Source: Mycolicibacterium mengxianglii (GTDB lineage Bacteria > Actinomycetota > Actinomycetes > Mycobacteriales > Mycobacteriaceae). Taken from it: a stretch of 64,000 nucleotides of DNA. The stretch is from NCBI RefSeq assembly GCF_015710575.1, contig NZ_CP065373.1, positions 620,001-684,000 on the forward strand. The letters run 5' to 3'. Positions 1 to 8,465 of this stretch are shown here, one piece after another (position 1 is the stretch's first letter; each line of letters starts with the position of its first letter). The position numbers were made by a program, and so were the translations under genes. The notes under the pieces are model-generated. The model searched no databases and was not told where the DNA came from. It worked only from the letters and a program-made list of their open reading frames with translations.

Positions 1-213
1 GATGACGTCCCGCACCGGCCACTCCGCCACCAATTTCGTTGCGTGGATGTCATGGTCGTTGTAGCGCAGGAAGCTCACGTCGACACCGAGGTATTCGACC
101 AGGTGGGCCAGTACCTCGGTGCTCAACTCCACCGAGGTCTCGGAGGTGGCTGCCATCAGTCGGGTCGCGACCGAGGTCACCAACAGGTCCAAGGACCTGG
201 ACATTTCAGTCAT
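1..213 (-). CDS. GAF-domain signalling protein, N-terminal 71 codons (GGDEF/EAL type, Rv1354c-like)
   Basis: The gene runs off the left edge, so only the N-terminus is visible. It starts at ATG 213, which overlaps the TGA of the upstream gene in an ATGA, so translation is probably coupled. The visible residues form the beginning of a GAF sensor domain, with the segment LVEYLGVDVSFLRYND followed by a DIHATKLVAEWP strand. That pattern is typical of mycobacterial GAF-GGDEF-EAL proteins that make or degrade cyclic di-GMP. In M. tuberculosis, as I recall it, Rv1354c (GAF-GGDEF-EAL) sits next to Rv1355c, and the gene upstream here is Rv1355c-like, which supports the call. The GGDEF and EAL domains lie outside the window, so enzymatic activity cannot be judged. 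Confidence 0.7.
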   Translation of the reverse strand, partial: MTEMSRSLDLLVTSVATRLMAATSETSVELSTEVLAHLVEYLGVDVSFLRYNDHDIHATKLVAEWPVRDVI

Positions 214-2360
214 GCCTCAACCATCGACCGAGTGTAAGCCTCGCGGCGGCTGCGGATCGGCGCGCCAGAGGTGTGGGACAACCGCAATACCAACGCAGCC
301 CGGGCGCCGCCGGTGCCGGTGAGCGAGGTGAATGCGTCTTGAAGACGCCGTAATTCGGTGGCGAACCGCGGAGACAATTCCTCGAGATCCGCGTCGTCGT
401 GGGCGTACAGGAACACCGGCGAGACGGGTTGCACACCCAACCCGGCCTGATGCGCGGCGATCCAGACCGCCTCTGTCGCCGCGCCGCCACGGGCGTAGTC
501 GTACAGAGTGTCACCCGCGATCGTCACGACCGCCAGGCCGGAGCTCGACACCACCCGGTCGAAGGTGTCTTCGCCCAGCGCCGAGCCGGCGTCCCATTTC
601 TCCAGCCACGCCATCACGTCGGGACGACGCAGGATATCGAGCATCACGAGGTCGTTGGGTTCCAGGCCCAGGCTGGCGATGTCGAGCCCGGTATCCGGAT
701 GCGGATCTCCTGGCCAGCGGAGCTCGGAGATCATTTCCTGGTGCAGGGTCGCGGTCAGATATCGGATCCGGTCGGCGGCGGCCATCAGCCGGGCCGCGGA
801 CTCCACGGCTGCGAGCTCGGTGAGCAGTTGTAGTTGTGCGCCTTCACTCTCGGCGGCCGACCGCAGCTGCCGAATCGTCTCGGAGGGCAGCACTTCGGGG
901 GTCCCGAGGTGGCGATTGGTGCTCCGCGCGAGCATCGGCCCGTACAGCGCGCCAAGCCCGGGTTCGGCCCCGGTCGCCAGCCGAACGGTGGCGCGCAGCG
1001 GACAGCCGTCGTCCGGCTGTGCCGGTTCCTCGAACTCCACGACCGCATGGTGCTCGACCGCGGCCGCGGCCACCCGCGCATTGAACACCGAGGCGCCCAA
1101 CGACACTGCGCTCGCGCGGTATGCGACATCCATCCGCGACGTCCGTTCGGGCAGGAGTTGCACCGTCACCGCGTCGGTGGTCACCGTGACGCGCCACGGC
1201 TGGGTGTTGCCACCCGACGGCGCCCGTACGGCTGCCGCGGCAACGACATCGGCGGCGGCCTCTCCATGGGCTTCGGTGACCGGCTCGGCGACAGGGAGAT
1301 CGCGCGGTACCGCCGGTTCTTCCAGCGCGTCCAGAGCAGCCTCCACATCGACGCGTGCCCGACCGGACGGTAGGGGCTGACCCACACCGATCCGGCGCAC
1401 GCACTCGACGATCGACGTCGCCCCGAGCACCACCTCACCCGCCAATTGCGGCCAGGTGGTCAGTGTCCTGTTCACCTCCAGCATGGACGCGGCACCGCGC
1501 GCCGAAGACCTGGTGATCTCCAGGAACCTGAGCATGTGGGGAACTTTGTTGCGGGTGGACAATCCGGCCAGCCGGGACGAGTCGATCTCCCGCAACAGTC
1601 CGTGCAGGACCGGCCGATCGGGTTCGAGGTCGAAGCGCTCGACATCGACCAGCCCGCGATCAGCGGTGGACATCAGTACGGGGATGCGACGGGCCCGGGC
1701 GGCTTCCCTGACGACCACTTTCAGATCCAGTGAATCGCATTCCTCGACCGCGACATCGAGATCGGCGAGGAATTCGTCGACCGACTCCGGGGTCACACCG
1801 TCGGTCCAGGCCTCGACAGACAGGTACGGGTCCAGCTCGGCGATCCGGCGCGCGGCGATGACGGCCTTGTTGACGCCGAGGTCGAACACCGTCCCCGGCA
1901 CCCGGTTGAGATTGGACACCTCGAGGGTGTCGAAGTCCGCCAACCGCAGGTGGCCGACAACTCCCTGCAGGGCCAGGGTGTGCGCAATCGCATGGCCCAC
2001 ACTGAGTCCCACCACACCGACCCGTTGTCGGCTGAGCCGCGCCTGCTCCTGCGCGGTGATCAGGTTCCGGTTACGGTCCAGGCGGAGCACCGCGAACGAC
2101 TGCGGTCCGAGCACACCGACCACGGTCCGCCGCCAGGGGTAGTACGCCCACCGGTGCGGTTCGTTGCTCAGCTCTTCGGACACCACAGGACGCAGCCGCG
2201 ACAACGTTTCACGCTGCTCGGCAAGGGTGTCGAGGAACTCGATACGCGGATCAGCCCGCAGCTCCTCGAGCACCTTTGCCTGGCGTTCGTCTGTTTCGTC
2301 GAGCAGTGTCGCGGTGTGGACCGGTCTGGCAGCGCCGTCGTCGTGGGGCGGTCGACTCAC
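210..2360 (-). CDS. E1-like (ThiF/MoeB-fold) and nitroreductase fusion protein, Rv1355c family
   Basis: This 716-residue protein has two recognisable halves. Residues about 100-300 form a Rossmann-type E1/ThiF adenylation domain, with the nucleotide loop GVVGLSVGHAIA and the DFDTLEVSNLNR motif that holds ATP-Mg in E1-like enzymes. Residues about 370-700 look like a nitroreductase/flavin fold, with the entry motif APSGGNTQPW. No zinc CxxC pairs and no clear canonical catalytic cysteine are visible, so it is probably not an ordinary ThiF or MoeB. The M. tuberculosis counterpart Rv1355c carries the name moeY, but a molybdopterin role is unproven. It starts at GTG 2360, overlapping the upstream TGA, and its own stop overlaps the next ATG, so the three genes form one coupled operon. 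The substrate is unknown. E1-nitroreductase pairing elsewhere suggests activation and redox modification of a carboxylated metabolite or peptide (inference). Confidence 0.82.
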   Translation of the reverse strand: MSRPPHDDGAARPVHTATLLDETDERQAKVLEELRADPRIEFLDTLAEQRETLSRLRPVVSEELSNEPHRWAYYPWRRTVVGVLGPQSFAVLRLDRNRNLITAQEQARLSRQRVGVVGLSVGHAIAHTLALQGVVGHLRLADFDTLEVSNLNRVPGTVFDLGVNKAVIAARRIAELDPYLSVEAWTDGVTPESVDEFLADLDVAVEECDSLDLKVVVREAARARRIPVLMSTADRGLVDVERFDLEPDRPVLHGLLREIDSSRLAGLSTRNKVPHMLRFLEITRSSARGAASMLEVNRTLTTWPQLAGEVVLGATSIVECVRRIGVGQPLPSGRARVDVEAALDALEEPAVPRDLPVAEPVTEAHGEAAADVVAAAAVRAPSGGNTQPWRVTVTTDAVTVQLLPERTSRMDVAYRASAVSLGASVFNARVAAAAVEHHAVVEFEEPAQPDDGCPLRATVRLATGAEPGLGALYGPMLARSTNRHLGTPEVLPSETIRQLRSAAESEGAQLQLLTELAAVESAARLMAAADRIRYLTATLHQEMISELRWPGDPHPDTGLDIASLGLEPNDLVMLDILRRPDVMAWLEKWDAGSALGEDTFDRVVSSSGLAVVTIAGDTLYDYARGGAATEAVWIAAHQAGLGVQPVSPVFLYAHDDADLEELSPRFATELRRLQDAFTSLTGTGGARAALVLRLSHTSGAPIRSRREAYTRSMVEA

Positions 2361-3109
2361 AGACGAGCCCCTGAGGAGGTAGCAGGGACGGGCCGCAGTC
2401 CATACGTCATGGGGGCAAGGTACGCCGCCTCCGCGAGCACCTTCGCAACCTGGTTCGGTTGTGCATGGTTGGCGTACGTCCGGCGGTCCCAGAACATGAT
2501 CTTGGTGCGGTAGCGCTCATCCGGGTACGGCGTGGCGGGGATGCGGGACACCACGACACCTCCAGAGGAACGCCAGCGGTCCAAGACATGTGCGGCGGCA
2601 GTGGCCATAATGAATTGAACATCAAGCATCGCCATAGTGTGCATCGCGGTTCGGGCCAGCGTCGTTGTCAGAGACTTACTGCGGTTGGGATCGTCGGACA
2701 CCCACGCTGTCTTCATCTCCGACAGCCCGAACGGGATACGGTCGTCGATCATCTTGTGCACCAGCTCGTGCCCGGGCTGACCCGCCCATTCGACAATGGC
2801 ATGTGACTGCTCGGCGCTGCTGTAGGGTTCTTTGGCCCTGCATCCGCCGGCCACTTTGCCGGACTCGTCGATTGCGGCAAAGAAAACTCCGGTGTCGCTA
2901 CCATCGGCGATCTCCGCCCAATCCAGCGCGGCGTCCACACCGTATTTGTGATAGCTGCGCTGAGCACCCTCCAGGTATTCGGCCCAGAGAGTCGGTTCCG
3001 CATGTGGCTTGGCAGCCACAATGGTGCAGCCGCTTTCCGAGTCGTGCCAACTCGGGGTCGCCGGCATCGGGAGTGATTGGGTGGTGAAGTCCTCGTGCAG
3101 AATGGTCAC
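2357..3109 (-). CDS. GNAT/FeeM-LuxI-like acyltransferase, putative
   Basis: This 250-residue protein starts at GTG 3109 and overlaps the start of the E1-nitroreductase gene by 4 bp (GTGA). It has no signal peptide or membrane segment. The central part resembles the acyl-CoA/acyl-ACP N-acyltransferase fold: a strand with VAGGCRAKEP, an acidic/hydrophobic strand EMKTAWVSDDP, a long helix after NRSKSLTTTLARTAM, and a strand-helix DVQFIMATAAAHVLDRW before a late strand. This order is like GNAT enzymes and the LuxI/FeeM type of autoinducer and N-acyl amino acid synthases. I cannot assign a substrate. Its fixed coupling to the E1 fusion suggests both act on one small molecule. It could instead be a non-catalytic GNAT-fold protein. 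Confidence 0.6.
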   Translation of the reverse strand: MTILHEDFTTQSLPMPATPSWHDSESGCTIVAAKPHAEPTLWAEYLEGAQRSYHKYGVDAALDWAEIADGSDTGVFFAAIDESGKVAGGCRAKEPYSSAEQSHAIVEWAGQPGHELVHKMIDDRIPFGLSEMKTAWVSDDPNRSKSLTTTLARTAMHTMAMLDVQFIMATAAAHVLDRWRSSGGVVVSRIPATPYPDERYRTKIMFWDRRTYANHAQPNQVAKVLAEAAYLAPMTYGLRPVPATSSGARL

Positions 3110-3771
3110 TGGGTATCCGTTTCAGTCGGGCATGCGGCAACTGGTTTGCCACAGCGTTATTCGGTTTGCGCGTCCCCCCGACGTGCATTTGTGCACGATC
3201 AATTATCTCCGGTTTCCGCCGACTTTTCCGACTGTTAGTGCTGTTCAGACCGCGAATGCCAAGTAGTGCCTGCTCGGTTGAGCTTCGAACATCACAGTGG
3301 TTGAGTGTTTGCCGCGGTTACTCGCCAGTACGCGCAGCGGCGAAGTGGCGTGTGACAACTGACAGCAGCTGAATTCAAAATTTGCGGGATAGTCAGAAAT
3401 GCCGCTTTCGCGGCCTGTCCGACCAGGGTCGGAGGGGGCTGGAAGGGCTCCCAGGGCGATGTCAATCCGTAACTTCCCGGAAGTCGGAGCTTTATCTACT
3501 CGTTGCATGAAAGTTTGAATTCACAGGAGCGCCGAGGCCGCCTCGGCGTCGGCTGCGGAACTGGCTGCCGCGGCGATCGCCGCGTGCACCCAAAGTTTGC
3601 TGAGAAAAGTGTGTGGAGGCGGTTCTGGAGCGGTGGTGCCCTTCCTTACATGACGTCGGCATTGACATCTAGCGAATATTGCAAACGTTGCCCACGGCAT
3701 CGGTTGATGGGCGAGCACCGTACAGTGCAACGGAGTTCGCCGTCCACCGAATGACCTGTCCTGGAGCTGAT
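3110..3771. other. Gene-poor intergenic region with divergent promoters
   Basis: This 662-bp gap separates the minus-strand acyltransferase operon from the plus-strand lipoprotein gene, and parts of it are less GC-rich than the flanking genes. It holds the inverted repeat CGTGCA-TTTG-TGCACG (3182-3197), a perfect 8-bp stem with 3-nt loop at 3530-3548 (CGCCGAGG/CCTCGGCG), and a TTGACA hexamer at 3662-3667 upstream of the lipoprotein gene. An 87-codon minus-strand frame (3508-3245) lies upstream of the acyltransferase gene, but it has no convincing ribosome binding site and no recognisable motif, so I do not call it a gene. Confidence 0.5.
3182..3197. promoter_or_regulatory. Inverted repeat, candidate operator of the acyltransferase/E1 operon
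   Basis: A perfect 16-bp inverted repeat CGTGCA-TTTG-TGCACG lies 73-88 bp upstream of the GTG start at 3109. Its position in the promoter region of the minus-strand operon fits a repressor or activator site. The binding protein is unknown and no regulator gene lies beside it. Confidence 0.35.
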
Positions 3772-4680
3772 GTGTACGTCCCAAGGGTTCTGCGCACCTG
3801 CATTGCGCTCGTGGCGATCGCCGCGCTGGCCCTGACGGGCTGTGGAGCTGACGACGCGCACCCGCAGCCGTATGGCGCCGTTGAAGCGCGGATCGGCGAA
3901 TCCCTGGCGGTGCTCGGTTGGAACATGTCCGTGGCCAATCTGCGCTTCGAGGCAGACCACGTGCTGGTCGACATCGACGCCGCCCCGGCCGATTCCGCGG
4001 CACCCCATGCCAAACCGCAAGACCTCAGATTCGGCTTGTACGGCGCGCTCGTCCACCCGATGGAAAGCACCGGACTCGGCAGCTGCGACGGAGTGAGCGG
4101 TGTCGGACTGTCGCCGTTGTCGGTGCGTGAACCCGAACGACTCTCCGGCACGGTCTGCGTGGGACCCATCCGCGACCAAACGCAGGTCAGGGGTGTTTAT
4201 GTCTACTCGCCGGCCGAACGGCTGCCTGGGACGACGGCTGCCTACGCCGCGGCGTTTCCGGTGGGACTGCCACCGACCAACACCAACGACACCGGGCTCA
4301 CCGTGAGCACCACCAGCGTCGAAGCCTGGCGGGCCGATGGGGAACAGCTGACGCCCGAGGCTCTCGGTGATCCGGTCGCATTCGTCGGCAATGGCTACAT
4401 GCTGCTCGGTCTGCAGATCGATGCGGTGGCGCAGGCGTACCGCGACGAGTCCGCCGGCCGGGGCGGACCGATGATGGTGACTGTGGCGCCCTCACTACCC
4501 CCGCCCGGGATCAACCCGGCGTGTTCCACCTACGGCAGCTCGGTGCTCGTCCTGCCGGACGCCTCACTCAACTCGGTGCACCTGAACGTGTCACTGTGCG
4601 CGCAGGGCGAGATCAACGCAGCCCTGCTCTATGCCACGGTGTCGGTGACCGGAACCCGGGCGGCGGTGTGGACCAAATGA
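3772..4680 (+). CDS. Conserved mycobacterial lipoprotein (Rv0381c-like)
   Basis: I choose GTG 3772 because GGAG lies 6 nt upstream. It gives a 302-residue protein beginning with basic residues, then a hydrophobic stretch (CIALVAIAALA) ending in the lipobox LTGC, so it is predicted to be secreted and lipid-anchored at the cysteine near residue 22. An upstream in-frame ATG at 3679 would bury the signal peptide and is less likely. The mature part holds several cysteines and no motif that I recognise. The stop overlaps the ATG of the methyltransferase gene (ATGA). In M. tuberculosis the Rv0381c-Rv0380c pair has the same order, as I recall. Function unknown. Confidence 0.75.
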   Translation: MYVPRVLRTCIALVAIAALALTGCGADDAHPQPYGAVEARIGESLAVLGWNMSVANLRFEADHVLVDIDAAPADSAAPHAKPQDLRFGLYGALVHPMESTGLGSCDGVSGVGLSPLSVREPERLSGTVCVGPIRDQTQVRGVYVYSPAERLPGTTAAYAAAFPVGLPPTNTNDTGLTVSTTSVEAWRADGEQLTPEALGDPVAFVGNGYMLLGLQIDAVAQAYRDESAGRGGPMMVTVAPSLPPPGINPACSTYGSSVLVLPDASLNSVHLNVSLCAQGEINAALLYATVSVTGTRAAVWTK

Positions 4681-5321
4681 CCGAGCCAGGCCCCACGGAA
4701 TGGGGTGCCAATATCAACGGGGTCGGCCCCTGGATCGGTCCGTGGCCCGAGGATCCGCGCTACGACCATGCTCTGCTGCGCGACGGAGACACCCGCAATG
4801 TGGTGGACGCCTACCGGTATTGGACCCGGGAAGCCATCGTCGCCGACATCGACACGCGGCGGCACCCACTCCATATCGCCATCGAGAATTTCGGCAGTGA
4901 CGCCAATATCGGTGGGGTGGTGCGTACCGCCAACGCGTTCGCCGTCGACACCGTCCACATCGTCGGACGCCGCCGGTGGAACCGTCGGGGAGCGATGGTG
5001 ACCGACAGGTACCAGCGGCTGCAGCACCACGACACCACCAACGAGCTGCTGTCATTCGCCCGTGGGGCCGGCCTGACCGTCGTCGCGGTCGACAACGTTC
5101 CCGGGGCCACCAGGCTCGAGGAAACCGACCTCCCCCGCAACGCGTTGTTGGTGTTCGGTCAGGAGGGGCCCGGGATCACCGAGGCCGCCAGTCGGGGCGC
5201 CGCGTTGGTGGTCTCCATCGCCCAGTTCGGGTCGACCCGCAGTATCAACGCCTCGGTCGCCGCCGGAATCGCGATGCACTCCTGGATCAGACAATGGGGT
5301 GACCTAAAGACGGCCTGGTAG
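4677..5321 (+). CDS. TrmH/SpoU-family RNA 2'-O-methyltransferase
   Basis: This 214-residue protein starts at ATG 4677, which overlaps the lipoprotein stop. The SpoU/TrmH catalytic domain covers most of it. Motif 1 is in IAIENFGSDANIGGVVRTA, with the N and R residues used in the active site. Motif 2 is LLVFGQEGPGI and motif 3 is SINASVAAGIA; together they make the SAM-binding trefoil knot. The family methylates 2'-hydroxyls in tRNA or rRNA. The N-terminal extension is short, so the exact RNA target cannot be read from sequence. It corresponds to Rv0380c in M. tuberculosis. Confidence 0.88.
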   Translation: MTEPGPTEWGANINGVGPWIGPWPEDPRYDHALLRDGDTRNVVDAYRYWTREAIVADIDTRRHPLHIAIENFGSDANIGGVVRTANAFAVDTVHIVGRRRWNRRGAMVTDRYQRLQHHDTTNELLSFARGAGLTVVAVDNVPGATRLEETDLPRNALLVFGQEGPGITEAASRGAALVVSIAQFGSTRSINASVAAGIAMHSWIRQWGDLKTAW

Positions 5322-5338
5322 AAAGTCGATGAGGCAAG

Positions 5339-6520
5339 ATGCCAAGCATGGATCAGGTATGGGGCAATCGTGCGGCCTCCGCCGAGACCGCCGTCACCAC
5401 CCGCCATCTCGCCAGACTCTGGGGCCTGCCCGGCACTCAACTGGGAGTCGTGGCGTGGCCGCCTGCCAAGTCCGACAAGCGCTTCCGTACCTGGCACTAC
5501 TGGTGGCAGGCCCATCTGCTGGACTGCCTGATCGACGCCCAGATCCGCGACCCGCAACCCGAGCGGGTGGCCCGGATCATCCGCCAGATCCGCGGCCATC
5601 ACTTCCGCAACAACCTGTCTTGGACCAACGACTACTACGACGACATGGCCTGGCTGGCCCTGGCACTGGAACGAGCCGCCAGATTCGTCGATGTCAGCAA
5701 ACCGCGGGCGCTGGACAAACTGGACGATCAGTTCGTCGGGGCGTGGGTGCCCGAGGACGGTGGTGGCATCCCGTGGCGCAAGCAGGATCAGTTCTTCAAC
5801 GCGCCTGCCAACGGACCGGCCGGCATCTTCCTGGCCCGGTACGTGACGCCCCGGGGCGACCGGTTGCGTCGTGCACAGCAGATGGCCGACTGGATCGATT
5901 CGACCCTCGTCGACCCTGACACCCACCTGATCTTCGACGGCATCAAGGGTGGGTCGCTGGTACGGGCGCAGTACACGTACTGCCAGGGCGTGGTGGTGGG
6001 GCTGGAGACCGAACTCGCGGTACGTACGCAGGACGAACGGCACGCCGCCCGGGTGCACCGGCTCGTCGCCGCGATCGACGAACACATGTGTCCCGACGGC
6101 GTTCTCGCCGGTGCCGGCGGCGGGGACGGCGGCCTGTTCCACGGGGTGACCGCCCGGTATCTCGCGTTGGCGGCCACCGCGTTGCCGGGAGACACCACCG
6201 AGGACCGCGCGACCAGAGAACTTGCCCGCTCGCTGGTGCTGCGCTCGGCGGAATCGGCGTGGGAGTTCCGGCAGACGGTGGACGGTCTGCCCTTGTTCGG
6301 CCCTTTCTGGGACCGCGCCGCGGTGATCCCGACAGCCGCGGGCAGGCAGGCCCAATTCGTCGAAGGTGCGGTGAACGCCTCCGAGGTGCCCGAGCGGGAC
6401 TTATCTGTACAGCTGTCGAGTTGGATGCTGCTGGAGGCCGCACACACCGTGGATGCCGTCCGCACACTGGACAATGGTTCGACGCCCGCACCTGAGACAG
6501 AAAGCGATGCTGATGACTGA
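5339..6520 (+). CDS. Glycoside hydrolase family 76 protein (alpha-1,6-mannanase-like, Rv0365c-like)
   Basis: This 393-residue protein has the (alpha/alpha)6-barrel features of GH76. The paired aspartates expected for catalysis are at residues 101-102 in NDYYDDMAWLALALE. Further on are FNAPANGPAGIFLAR and the QYTYCQGVVVGLE segment typical of the family. GH76 enzymes cut alpha-1,6-mannosidic bonds, such as the mannan backbone of mycobacterial lipomannan. No signal peptide is visible, so it may act in the cytoplasm or need another export route. The start is at ATG 5339, which has GAGG 5 nt upstream; ATG 5348 (MDQVW) is the alternative. The 3' end overlaps the next gene by about 14 bp. Confidence 0.82.
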   Translation: MPSMDQVWGNRAASAETAVTTRHLARLWGLPGTQLGVVAWPPAKSDKRFRTWHYWWQAHLLDCLIDAQIRDPQPERVARIIRQIRGHHFRNNLSWTNDYYDDMAWLALALERAARFVDVSKPRALDKLDDQFVGAWVPEDGGGIPWRKQDQFFNAPANGPAGIFLARYVTPRGDRLRRAQQMADWIDSTLVDPDTHLIFDGIKGGSLVRAQYTYCQGVVVGLETELAVRTQDERHAARVHRLVAAIDEHMCPDGVLAGAGGGDGGLFHGVTARYLALAATALPGDTTEDRATRELARSLVLRSAESAWEFRQTVDGLPLFGPFWDRAAVIPTAAGRQAQFVEGAVNASEVPERDLSVQLSSWMLLEAAHTVDAVRTLDNGSTPAPETESDADD

Positions 6521-8465
6521 GCCTGGCGGGTGGACTCCGGACGCGGACACGGTGGCCCAGGCCAACATCACTCGCTTCACCGACTGGTTGCGGGACAACG
6601 GGCGAGGGGATTACCCGGACTATCCGACGCTGTGGCAGGCCTCGGTCAGCGACGTGGGTTGGTTCTGGCAGGCGGTGTGGGACTTCTTCGACGTGAAGGC
6701 CGGCGTGCGGGCCTCCACTGCATTGGCCAACGCGGAAATGCCTGGCACGTCATGGTTCCCGGGCGCGCGGTTGAACTACGTGTCACAAGTGTTCCGGCAC
6801 GCCGGCGGTGACCGGCCCGCGGTGATCGCCGCCGGCGAGGACGGTTCACAGGAGTGGTCCTGGCAGCGGTTGCAGACCCAGACGGCGGCGTTTGCGCACT
6901 ATCTGCGTCGGGTGGGCGTGCGACCCGGTGACCGGGTGGTGGGCTATCTGCCCAACGTCGGCGAGACCGTGGTTGCGTTCCTGGCGGCGGCCAGTGTCGG
7001 GGCGACGTGGGCGGTGTGCAACCCCGATCTGGCCGTCGACGGGGTGATCGCCCGGCTGGGCCAGCTGGAACCGTCCGTCCTGCTCGCCGCCGACGGCACC
7101 GTCTACGGCGGCAAACGTCACGACAAACGCGCCGAATTGGCTGAGATCCGAGGTCAGCTGCCGACTCTGAAGGCCACCGTCGTAGTGCCCCGGTTGGGGC
7201 TGGACCTGCCCGAGGGTTCCGTCAGCTGGGCCGATGCCGTCAGCGCGGACGTGCCGTTGGAGATTACCGAGGTGGATTTCGCGCATCCGTTGTGGGTGCT
7301 GTTCTCCTCCGGGACCACCGGCACCCCGAAGGGAATCGTGCACGGCCACGGCGGTGTTCTGCTCGAACATCTGAAATACCTGTCCCTGCAATTGGACCTG
7401 CACCCGCAGGACCGGTTCCTGTGGTACTCCACCACCAGTTGGATGATGTGGAATTTCCTGATCGGCGGCCTGCTGGTGGGGTCCACCATCGTCGTCTACG
7501 ACGGCAGCCCGACTTATCCGCACGCCGACAGCCTCTGGCAGGTCGTCGCGGACAACCAGGTCACCGTGTTCGGCGCCGGTGCCGGCTACCTGCTGGGCTG
7601 CGCCAAAGACGAACTGCGGCCCGGTATCACCGAAGACGGTGGTTTCGATCTGCGTGCGCTGCGGTCGGTGGGGTCCACCGGTTCCCCGCTGCCGGCCTCG
7701 GGTTTTCGCTGGGTGCAGGACGGGGTAGGGCGCCAGATACCGGTCCAATCGTGTTCCGGCGGCACCGATGTGGTCACCGCGTTCATCGGCTCGGCCCCCA
7801 CCATGCCCGTGTTCGCCGGAGAATTGTCGTGCCTGTCCCTGGGCGCGGCGGTCGAGGCCTGGAAGGACGAGGGCAGGCCGGTGACCGGTGAAGCCGGTGA
7901 GCTGGTGCTGACCAAGCCGATGCCGTCGATGCCGGTGTCCTTCTGGAACGATGCCGACGGTTCCCGACTGCGCGAAGCTTATTTCGACAAGTACCCCGGG
8001 GTGTGGTGCCACGGCGACTGGCTCACCATCACCGACAGGGGCTCGGTCATCGTGCACGGCCGCTCCGACGCCACCCTGAACCGCCACGGCGTCCGCATGG
8101 GCTCGGCCGAGATCTACAACGCCGTCGAAGGGCTGCCCGAGGTGCGCGACTGCGTGGTCGTCGGCGTCGAAAAGGCAGACGGCGGTTACTGGATGCCGTT
8201 GTTTCTGGCGCTGTCCGACGGGGTGGAGTTCGATGACGACCTCCGGGCCCGGATCATCAAGGCGATCCGCACCCACGCCTCTCCACGCCACGTTCCCGAC
8301 GACATCCTCGTCGTGCCCGGGTTGCCTCGCACCATGACCGGCAAGCGCCTCGAGATACCCATCAAACGGATTCTTCTCGGTGCCCACCCCGACGATGTCG
8401 TCTCCGCCAGCGCGGTCGACCACCCCGAACTGCTCCCCGTCTTCGCGGAGTACGCACCGACGTGA
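6507..8465 (+). CDS. Acetoacetyl-CoA synthetase
   Basis: This 652-residue member of the ANL (acyl-CoA synthetase) superfamily carries the AMP-binding signature LFSSGTTGTPKGIVHGHGG. It also has the acetoacetate-CoA ligase features SCSGGTDVV and a C-terminal domain ending in TMTGKRLEIPIKR with the conserved lysine. It activates acetoacetate to acetoacetyl-CoA with ATP, feeding ketone bodies into lipid or PHB-type metabolism. The N-terminal ACAS_N region (WFPGARLNYVSQVF) fits the subgroup. ATG 6507 follows AGAAAG; ATG 6513 is also possible. The stop overlaps the GTG of the antiporter gene, so the two are co-translated. Confidence 0.88.
   Translation: MLMTEPGGWTPDADTVAQANITRFTDWLRDNGRGDYPDYPTLWQASVSDVGWFWQAVWDFFDVKAGVRASTALANAEMPGTSWFPGARLNYVSQVFRHAGGDRPAVIAAGEDGSQEWSWQRLQTQTAAFAHYLRRVGVRPGDRVVGYLPNVGETVVAFLAAASVGATWAVCNPDLAVDGVIARLGQLEPSVLLAADGTVYGGKRHDKRAELAEIRGQLPTLKATVVVPRLGLDLPEGSVSWADAVSADVPLEITEVDFAHPLWVLFSSGTTGTPKGIVHGHGGVLLEHLKYLSLQLDLHPQDRFLWYSTTSWMMWNFLIGGLLVGSTIVVYDGSPTYPHADSLWQVVADNQVTVFGAGAGYLLGCAKDELRPGITEDGGFDLRALRSVGSTGSPLPASGFRWVQDGVGRQIPVQSCSGGTDVVTAFIGSAPTMPVFAGELSCLSLGAAVEAWKDEGRPVTGEAGELVLTKPMPSMPVSFWNDADGSRLREAYFDKYPGVWCHGDWLTITDRGSVIVHGRSDATLNRHGVRMGSAEIYNAVEGLPEVRDCVVVGVEKADGGYWMPLFLALSDGVEFDDDLRARIIKAIRTHASPRHVPDDILVVPGLPRTMTGKRLEIPIKRILLGAHPDDVVSASAVDHPELLPVFAEYAPT

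Noticed and set aside
210..2360. The E1-like protein as the ThiF partner of ThiS or as a molybdopterin enzyme
   Set aside because: It lacks the zinc cysteines of ThiF/MoeB, carries a nitroreductase half and lies far from thiS, so these roles are unsupported.
3245..3508. An 87-codon minus-strand frame upstream of the acyltransferase gene, considered as a peptide substrate gene
   Set aside because: No ribosome binding site, no leader/core pattern and no motif. Kept only as a remark on the gap.
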